A stretch of DNA of 8,957 nucleotides, from the NCBI GenBank assembly GCA_002779045.1, contig PEXO01000122.1, positions 1 through 8,957 on the forward strand, read 5' to 3'. Numbering within the stretch: position 1 is the stretch's first letter; each line of letters starts with the position of its first letter. This DNA comes from Elusimicrobia bacterium CG08_land_8_20_14_0_20_59_10 (GTDB lineage Bacteria > Elusimicrobiota > Elusimicrobia > Elusimicrobiales > UBA9959). The notes beneath the pieces were generated by a model. It saw nothing but the letters and a program-made list of their open reading frames with translations, made no database searches and was not told the origin of the DNA. The position numbers and the translations under genes are program-made. Below are positions 4,779 to 8,957 of this stretch, piece by piece.

Positions 4779-4807
4779 CTTCAGTATAGGCTTCCTCGTC
4801 TGAAGCC
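4779..4807 (-). promoter_or_regulatory. Alternative hairpins in the mRNA leader
   Basis: In the leader of the GYWWFDW gene, CTTCAG (4779-4784) can pair with CTGAAG (4800-4805), while GGCTTC (4789-4794) can pair with GAAGCC (4802-4807). The two stems share bases 4802-4805 and so exclude each other. This could be a simple regulatory switch, but short stems of this size also occur by chance. Confidence 0.3.
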
Positions 4808-4851
4808 CGGGACTTTTACGGCCGCCAAAATGTATATTTCTCCCCTAGGCA

Positions 4852-4880
4852 ATTATATCACTTTTTCGTTACGCGGTCAA
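4852..4880 (-). promoter_or_regulatory. Strong sigma70-type promoter for the GYWWFDW gene
   Basis: On the minus strand TTGACC (4875-4880) and TATAAT (4852-4857) are separated by 17 nt, a perfect -10 and five of six bases at -35. Transcription would start near 4845, just after the rpiB stop at 4892. It is the best promoter I can see in the window. Confidence 0.75.
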
Positions 4881-4891
4881 AAGCCGGCCGG

Positions 4892-5341
4892 TTATTTCCC
4901 CGCTTCCAACCTGTTTATTTTTTCCACGCGCCTCTTGTGGCGCTCTTCCCCGGAAAATTCAGCCTCCGGGAAAGCCGAGGCAATTTCGAAAGCGAGGGAT
5001 TGGCCGATTATGCGCGCGCCGAGGCAGAGGACATTAATATCGTCGTGCTCCACTCCCTGGTGTGCGGAATAGGTGTCGTGGCAGAGGCCGGCGCGTATGC
5101 CTTTTATCTTGTTGGCGGCCACGCAGGCGCCCACACCCGAGCCGCATACCACTATGGCGCGCCGCGCCGCGCCTGAAAGCACGGCTTTTGCGGCTTTCTC
5201 CGCGAAATCGGGGTAATCCACGGGCTTGTCGGCGGAGGCCGTGCCAAGGTCGGAAACTTCGTGTCCCAGGCCTTTGAGGTTCACTAACAGGGCCGCCTTC
5301 AGCGGGAATCCCGCGTGGTCGCTGGCTAAAGCAATTTTCAT
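4892..5341 (-). CDS. rpiB: Ribose-5-phosphate isomerase B
   Basis: It interconverts ribulose 5-phosphate and ribose 5-phosphate in the non-oxidative pentose phosphate pathway (RpiB/LacA/LacB family), in the cytosol as a dimer or tetramer. The 149 residues are the usual length. Visible landmarks are SDHAG (7-11) with D8 and H9 for substrate binding, DYPDFA (42-47), VCGSGVG (65-71) with the catalytic-base Cys66 and the anion-hole loop, the ANKIKGIRAGLCHD stretch (76-89), HQGVEHDDINVLCLG (94-108) and the basic tail RHKRRVEKI (134-142). The ATG overlaps the batE TGA by 4 bp. GGAG lies 5 nt upstream inside batE (5347-5350), so this start is well supported. It is the last gene of the bat transcript. 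A related sugar-phosphate isomerase of the same family cannot be fully excluded, but the Cys-type RpiB motif fits best. Confidence 0.93.
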   Translation of the reverse strand: MKIALASDHAGFPLKAALLVNLKGLGHEVSDLGTASADKPVDYPDFAEKAAKAVLSGAARRAIVVCGSGVGACVAANKIKGIRAGLCHDTYSAHQGVEHDDINVLCLGARIIGQSLAFEIASAFPEAEFSGEERHKRRVEKINRLEAGK

Positions 5342-6084
5342 ATTTTCTCCACTTCCGTTTTCAGCGCCCAGCCTTTTATGCCTTCTTTGGGCAGGCCTAT
5401 CTCGTAGTAATCGTCATCCGTCCAATCCAGTATTTTTACCAGCTTTCCTTCCGGGGCGGAAGCGTAGGTTTTGAAGTTGGCCCCGGGGCCGCTGAGGAGT
5501 TTTGTCCCCCCCTCCCTTGTCACCACGCCGGCGTAGGAGAAGGTGGAGGTCATCCGGGCGCCCAGCCAGGCCAGCATAGCCACGCAGATGACGCCGCCCA
5601 GGAGCGCGGTCCTGGCGGCGGCTGTTCCGCTTTTGGCGCCGTCCAGCAGGAAGCCCGCGGCCCCGGCCAGGCAGGCTATCCAGAAGAAGCAGATGGCGAG
5701 GGCTTTTATCTCCCCTTCGGACAGCAGGTAGTAAAGATAGTACAGCGCTTTGGGCACGCTTTCCGGTACCAGCTTCTGCCCGGTCTGGCGCAGGGCGAAT
5801 TCCAGGTTGAAGCGGATGTCGGCGGCGCGCGGGTTGAGCTTGAAAGCCCTGGCGTAATTGAAAATGGCCGGGCCCGGCCTGTTCAGGCGGAAATGGGCGT
5901 TGCCGGCATTGTACCAGCCCCACGGGTTGGCCGGCTCCCGGGCGGTTACTTTGTTATACCCTTCCAGCGCTTCCTCGTAGCGGCCGTTCCTGTAGAGGTC
6001 GTTGAATTCCGTCAGTTCGCTGCGGTCGAAAGCGGCCGCCGCGGACGGGAGAACCAATATGCAGATAAGGAAGATCTTTTTCAT
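5338..6084 (-). CDS. batE: BatE-like TPR and SH3 membrane protein
   Basis: The 248 residues begin with a signal peptide (1-18, ...LPSAAAA then FDRSE). Two or so TPR units follow (about 22-87, including NPWGWYNAGNAHFRL and AIFNYARAFKLNP). Two hydrophobic helices lie near 125-147 and 158-177. A bacterial SH3-like domain forms the C-terminus (about 185-246, LLSGPGANFKTYASAPEGKLVKILD, with GWALKTEVEKI at the end). This order is characteristic of BatE, a component of the Bacteroides-type aerotolerance (Bat) operon, whose molecular role is unsettled. The TPRs and SH3 probably act as protein-interaction modules at the membrane. It follows batD with a 45-nt gap rich in A and G with no strong Shine-Dalgarno, and its stop overlaps the start of rpiB. 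Confidence 0.85.
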   Translation of the reverse strand: MKKIFLICILVLPSAAAAFDRSELTEFNDLYRNGRYEEALEGYNKVTAREPANPWGWYNAGNAHFRLNRPGPAIFNYARAFKLNPRAADIRFNLEFALRQTGQKLVPESVPKALYYLYYLLSEGEIKALAICFFWIACLAGAAGFLLDGAKSGTAAARTALLGGVICVAMLAWLGARMTSTFSYAGVVTREGGTKLLSGPGANFKTYASAPEGKLVKILDWTDDDYYEIGLPKEGIKGWALKTEVEKI

Positions 6085-6129
6085 CGGTTAAAAAAATTTT
6101 TCTTCTTCTAACTCTTCACCCTTTACCCT

Positions 6130-7989
6130 TTACTTCTTCTTCAGTTCCTTTTCCAGGAATTCTATCAGCAGCGAATATTTTTTCGCCAGGTCCCGGGCGC
6201 CTTCCGGCTCGGCCGCCGAAGGCGCGAAGTGGCGCAGTTCCAGCGCGGACCAGAGTTCGCTTATTTCCGCTATGGAGCGTTCCCCGACCCCGGGGAAGCG
6301 CTGCTTTATGGCTTCCACGGCCTTCTTTATGGTGAGCGCGCTCACCTTTATACCGCATTTGTCCGAAAGATAGTCCATGAAGGAGTCGTAAAGCAGCGAG
6401 ACGGCCTCGGCGGTCTTGCCGGCCTTTATCAGCGCTTCGGTCTCGGCCAGGTCCCGGGCGGCTTCGCCCCTGGCCTGGCGGAACCTGAAGAGCAGCGGGT
6501 TGGCGGACTTGAAGCGGTTGAACCGGGAAAGCCAGAAGGTGCACAGGAGCAGCACGGCCGGGAAGAGGTGCAGCCATTGCGGGAGCCTGTTTATGCCGTC
6601 GGCGGAGTCCGCTACCGGGCCGGCGCGGGGCACGTCGCTGACATAGCGTATATCGGAGCCCGAGGCGGTAACCTGCGGCGCCGCGCCGGAAGGGTTGAAA
6701 TAGACGCTTTTGGCCTCCTGCCCGCCTTTTGCCACGTTGAGCGCCAGCGCCTTCGTCTGTATGGAGCGGTACCGGCCCGACTCCGGCTCAAAAAAAGAGA
6801 AGGTCACCGCCGGCACGGTCTTGCTGCCGGCGGCGCGCGGCACCAGGATATAAGTGAAGGTCTTTTTGCCGTTTATGAGATCCCCGTCCTTGCGGACGTC
6901 CAGCGAGCTCATCGTGTCGAAGACTTTGAAATCCGCCAGGTCCGGAAGCTTCGGGGCGGTAACCGCTTTCAGGTTGCCGCTGCCGGCCACCGTGATGGAA
7001 AAGTTGATGGCTTCCCCTGTCTTCGCGTCCTGCCGGTCCGCCGAGGCGGTGACCGTGTATTTGCCGACGGCGCCGGAAAAATCCGCGGGCGCGCCTTTGG
7101 GCAGCGGTTTTATCTCCAGCGTTATCTTATCCGTGGAGAATTCCCTGCTTTTCCCCTGCATGCCGCTCATGGACATGAACTTCTGGAAGAAGTTGGCATC
7201 GAACGGATCGAGGGGTTCGTTGGAGGGTACCTGCGCTATTACCGTGGCCGGGTTTATCTCCGCCGTGCCGGGGGTAAGGGCGAAAAGGGCGGTCTTTATC
7301 TCGCTATAGGAATAGCGCAGCCCGCTGAGGTCCGTCTCCCCGGAGCGGACCGGCGGCAGGTCCTCTGCCAGCAGGTTCTTTAAAGCGGGCTGCATGTACT
7401 GCGGGTTGGAAGTGAGGGGTACCGAGGTGTAGAACTTTACGCTCAGGTTTATCTGCTCGCCGGGATAGGCGGACTTCTTGTCCGTTTCGGCTTTCAGGAA
7501 GATCTGCGAGCCGGCCTTGGCCTGGCGCTGCGCCGCGGCGCGGCCGACCCGCGACTGCGTGGGACGCGCGGTCTGCTGCCGGGGCTGCGCGGCGGCGGCC
7601 TTGGTCACGGTTATCTCTATTTCCCGGGTGGCCGCGCTTTCTTTGCCGTTGGAGACCGAAATGGAAGGAATGCGCTGCATGCCTATGAAGCGCGGTGAGA
7701 GCATGTAGGTGAAGGTGACGGAAGTGGTTATTTTGCCGTTAATTATGGAGATATTCTGGCTGCGCCCCGAAGAGTAGATATTGAAATTCTGCATGTTCGG
7801 GATCTTGGGCTCCGGAACATTGGAGGAATCCCCCGCCACCTGCACGGTGAGGTACAGCGAGCCGTTTATCTCCACCTCGGAGCGGTCCGTATCAGCGGTT
7901 ACCGTAAGATAGGCGGCCGCGGGCCGCGGCGGCAAGGCCAGCAGCAACGCTACCGGCAGCCAGAGCAAAGATGGCGCGAAGCGGCTCAC
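6130..7989 (-). CDS. batD: BatD, oxygen-tolerance protein
   Basis: The 619-residue type I membrane protein begins with a signal peptide (1-26, ...PPRPAAA, then YLTV). Three Ig-like beta segments follow (about 27-130, 160-295, 305-420). Segments one and three share the motif GKxxxxxTFTYxLxPR followed by IP/VP-x-(I/V). A Gln/Arg-rich linker (134-160) separates the first two. A transmembrane helix (about 469-488, LPQWLHLFPAVLLL) precedes a helical cytosolic domain (490-619). This is the BatD family (DUF-type 'oxygen tolerance' protein), whose periplasmic part is thought to scaffold the Bat complex. Function is not established beyond an aerotolerance phenotype in Bacteroides. It starts with GTG at 7989, which overlaps the batBC TGA by 4 bp, with AGGAGG 4 nt upstream. 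Confidence 0.92.
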   Translation of the reverse strand: MSRFAPSLLWLPVALLLALPPRPAAAYLTVTADTDRSEVEINGSLYLTVQVAGDSSNVPEPKIPNMQNFNIYSSGRSQNISIINGKITTSVTFTYMLSPRFIGMQRIPSISVSNGKESAATREIEITVTKAAAAQPRQQTARPTQSRVGRAAAQRQAKAGSQIFLKAETDKKSAYPGEQINLSVKFYTSVPLTSNPQYMQPALKNLLAEDLPPVRSGETDLSGLRYSYSEIKTALFALTPGTAEINPATVIAQVPSNEPLDPFDANFFQKFMSMSGMQGKSREFSTDKITLEIKPLPKGAPADFSGAVGKYTVTASADRQDAKTGEAINFSITVAGSGNLKAVTAPKLPDLADFKVFDTMSSLDVRKDGDLINGKKTFTYILVPRAAGSKTVPAVTFSFFEPESGRYRSIQTKALALNVAKGGQEAKSVYFNPSGAAPQVTASGSDIRYVSDVPRAGPVADSADGINRLPQWLHLFPAVLLLCTFWLSRFNRFKSANPLLFRFRQARGEAARDLAETEALIKAGKTAEAVSLLYDSFMDYLSDKCGIKVSALTIKKAVEAIKQRFPGVGERSIAEISELWSALELRHFAPSAAEPEGARDLAKKYSLLIEFLEKELKKK

Positions 7990-8957
7990 CAGTCCTCCTG
8001 TCTGGGCTGCGGGGGCGGCTTGCCTCTCTGCAGCATCTCCAGGCGCTGGGCCGCGCCCTCTTTGCGCGCGGCCTCCTTTTCTTTTTCCTTCATCATTTCC
8101 AGTATCTGGCGGGCCCTTTCCCTGGCTTCGGCTTTTTTGCGTTCCTGTTCTTGTTTCTGTTGTTCCTGCTTATCCTTGTCTCCGGAGCCGCCTTCTTTTT
8201 TGTCCTTGTCCTTACCGCCGCCCTTCTTCTTGTCCTGCTGTTTGTCCTTGTCTTTCTTGTCCTCTTTCGGGTCCTGGCACTGGTTCTTGTTCTTCTGGTC
8301 CTCCAGCGCCTTCTGCAGGTTGAACTTGGCGTTGACGTCCTTCGGATCCAGCTTGAGAGCGGCGCGGTAGCTGTCTATCGCGCCGGGGATGTTGCCGTCC
8401 ATGAAAAGCGCATTACCCCGGTTATAGTGCGCCCTGGCGGCCAGTTTGGGGTCCCCGGAGCTGGTTTCGTATGACTCAGCCGCTTTGGAGTACTCCTCCA
8501 TGCGGAAGTGAGAGTTGCCCAGGTTGAAATTGAGGCGTTTGTCCTCCGGTGCTTTTTCAAGGGCCCGCGAATAATATTCGAACGATTTAGGCCAGTCGTC
8601 CTGCTTGTAGGCCGAATTCCCCTTTCTCGCAAGAGAATCCGACTGCGCCGCGTTCAGCGCACCGGCCAGCGCCAGGAGCAGCGCGGCCGCGCCCGGAAAC
8701 TTGCCGCGGAAAAACCTGAATTTCGGAAAAGTGAAACTGAACCCCTTTTCCATAAGAAGTAATTCTATCAAAAGCAGAAGCAGAGCCAAAGCCAGCGGCC
8801 ACTGGTAGCGGTTCTTGAACCTGGTCCCGCCCTTGCCCTTGGTTTTTTCCAGTTCCAGCGAATCTATGGCGCGGCGTATCTCGCCGGCCGCGGCGTCCGG
8901 GCCGGTATAGCGCAGGTAGGCGGCGCCCGTCGCGCTGGCTACCTTCATCAGCGTCGA
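7986..8957 (-). CDS. batB/batC: BatB-BatC fusion (VWA C-terminus plus TPR), partial at window edge
   Basis: The frame is open through the right edge, so the N-terminus is missing. Numbering from the first Met in view (8948), residues 1-32 (MKVASATGAAYLRYTG...) are the end of a von Willebrand factor A domain, as in BatA/BatB. A helix at 48-66 (PLALALLLLLIELLL) is BatB's C-terminal anchor. A second hydrophobic stretch at 84-101 ends in ALNAA and looks like an uncleaved BatC signal or second helix. TPR motifs fill 104-212. A Lys/Asp/Gln-rich low-complexity region (213-275) and a coiled coil (265-305) form the C-terminus. The VWA part, probably metal-binding, would sit on one side of the membrane and the TPRs would recruit partners such as BatD. 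It overlaps batD by GTGA. BatA and a MoxR ATPase are expected further right. Confidence 0.85.
   Translation of the reverse strand, partial: STLMKVASATGAAYLRYTGPDAAAGEIRRAIDSLELEKTKGKGGTRFKNRYQWPLALALLLLLIELLLMEKGFSFTFPKFRFFRGKFPGAAALLLALAGALNAAQSDSLARKGNSAYKQDDWPKSFEYYSRALEKAPEDKRLNFNLGNSHFRMEEYSKAAESYETSSGDPKLAARAHYNRGNALFMDGNIPGAIDSYRAALKLDPKDVNAKFNLQKALEDQKNKNQCQDPKEDKKDKDKQQDKKKGGGKDKDKKEGGSGDKDKQEQQKQEQERKKAEARERARQILEMMKEKEKEAARKEGAAQRLEMLQRGKPPPQPRQEDW
7994..7999 (-). promoter_or_regulatory. Strong ribosome binding site of batD
   Basis: CCTCCT on the plus strand reads AGGAGG on the minus strand, 4 nt before the batD GTG and inside the last codons of the BatBC fusion. It settles the GTG start and the 4-bp overlap. 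Confidence 0.7.

Noticed and set aside
5414..5923. Minus-strand 169-codon frame inside batE, and a similar frame at 6116-6577 in batD
   Set aside because: They are alternative frames of real genes and rich in Arg/Pro/Gly with no domain.
6115..6135. Short tandem CCCTTTA repeat between batD and batE
   Set aside because: There are only about two units, partly inside the batD stop region, so it is too short to call a repeat feature.
6229..7383. A 384-codon open frame on the plus strand
   Set aside because: It lies antisense inside batD, with Arg/Gly-rich composition and no recognisable domain.
1..8957. CRISPR array, retron, toxin-antitoxin pair or other defence system
   Set aside because: There are no regularly spaced repeats, reverse transcriptase, Cas genes or paired small toxin-like genes in any frame I read.

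Overview
The window looks like a GC-rich chromosome segment from a Gram-negative bacterium. My best guess is Elusimicrobiota or a similar deep lineage, with low to moderate confidence. The clues are a Bat (aerotolerance) operon with a fused BatB-BatC protein, a remnant of what may be an outer-membrane barrel, a small GYWWFDW-motif protein of a type I associate from memory with Elusimicrobiota, REP/MITE-like repeats of the GGGGACAGTATAC and GGGGTCAGACCC kind, and a strong preference for the ATA isoleucine codon in pyk despite the high GC. No rRNA, tRNA or CRISPR array is visible. All convincing intact genes lie on the minus strand, so the biological reading direction is right to left.

Right part (8957 down to 4892): a tightly packed operon. 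It starts with the end of a BatB (VWA)-BatC (TPR) fusion that is cut by the window edge, then batD, batE and rpiB. The batBC/batD and batE/rpiB junctions are 4-bp stop/start overlaps, so translation is probably coupled. The Bat proteins look like a membrane/periplasm complex (TPR, Ig-like and SH3 modules). rpiB, a sugar-phosphate isomerase, rides at the end.

Middle (4880 to 2076): a near-consensus sigma70-type promoter (TTGACC-17-TATAAT) drives a small GYWWFDW protein. After its stop comes a 94-nt multi-branched inverted-repeat structure ending in seven T, probably a terminator. Next is an extended -10 box placed so close to the pyruvate kinase ATG that the pyk mRNA should be leaderless. Pyruvate kinase has the A and B domains but stops where the C-terminal allosteric domain would begin, and its TGA overlaps the ATG of rsgA (ribosome-maturation GTPase).

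Left part (2079 to 1): an accessory, degraded zone. It holds a 121-bp element with perfect 20-bp terminal inverted repeats that abuts both the rsgA stop codon and a 35-codon remnant of a probable outer-membrane beta-barrel protein. It also holds a small KTSC-like protein gene, a membrane protein with a C-terminal zinc ribbon, and two direct copies of a ~46-bp hairpin repeat flanking that gene. The far left has a C-terminal remnant of a probable carbohydrate-active enzyme, a 24-bp near-perfect palindrome and a terminator-like hairpin. I see no complete novel multi-gene system. The most interesting signals are the repeat elements, the leaderless C-domain-less pyruvate kinase and the structured RNA upstream of it.
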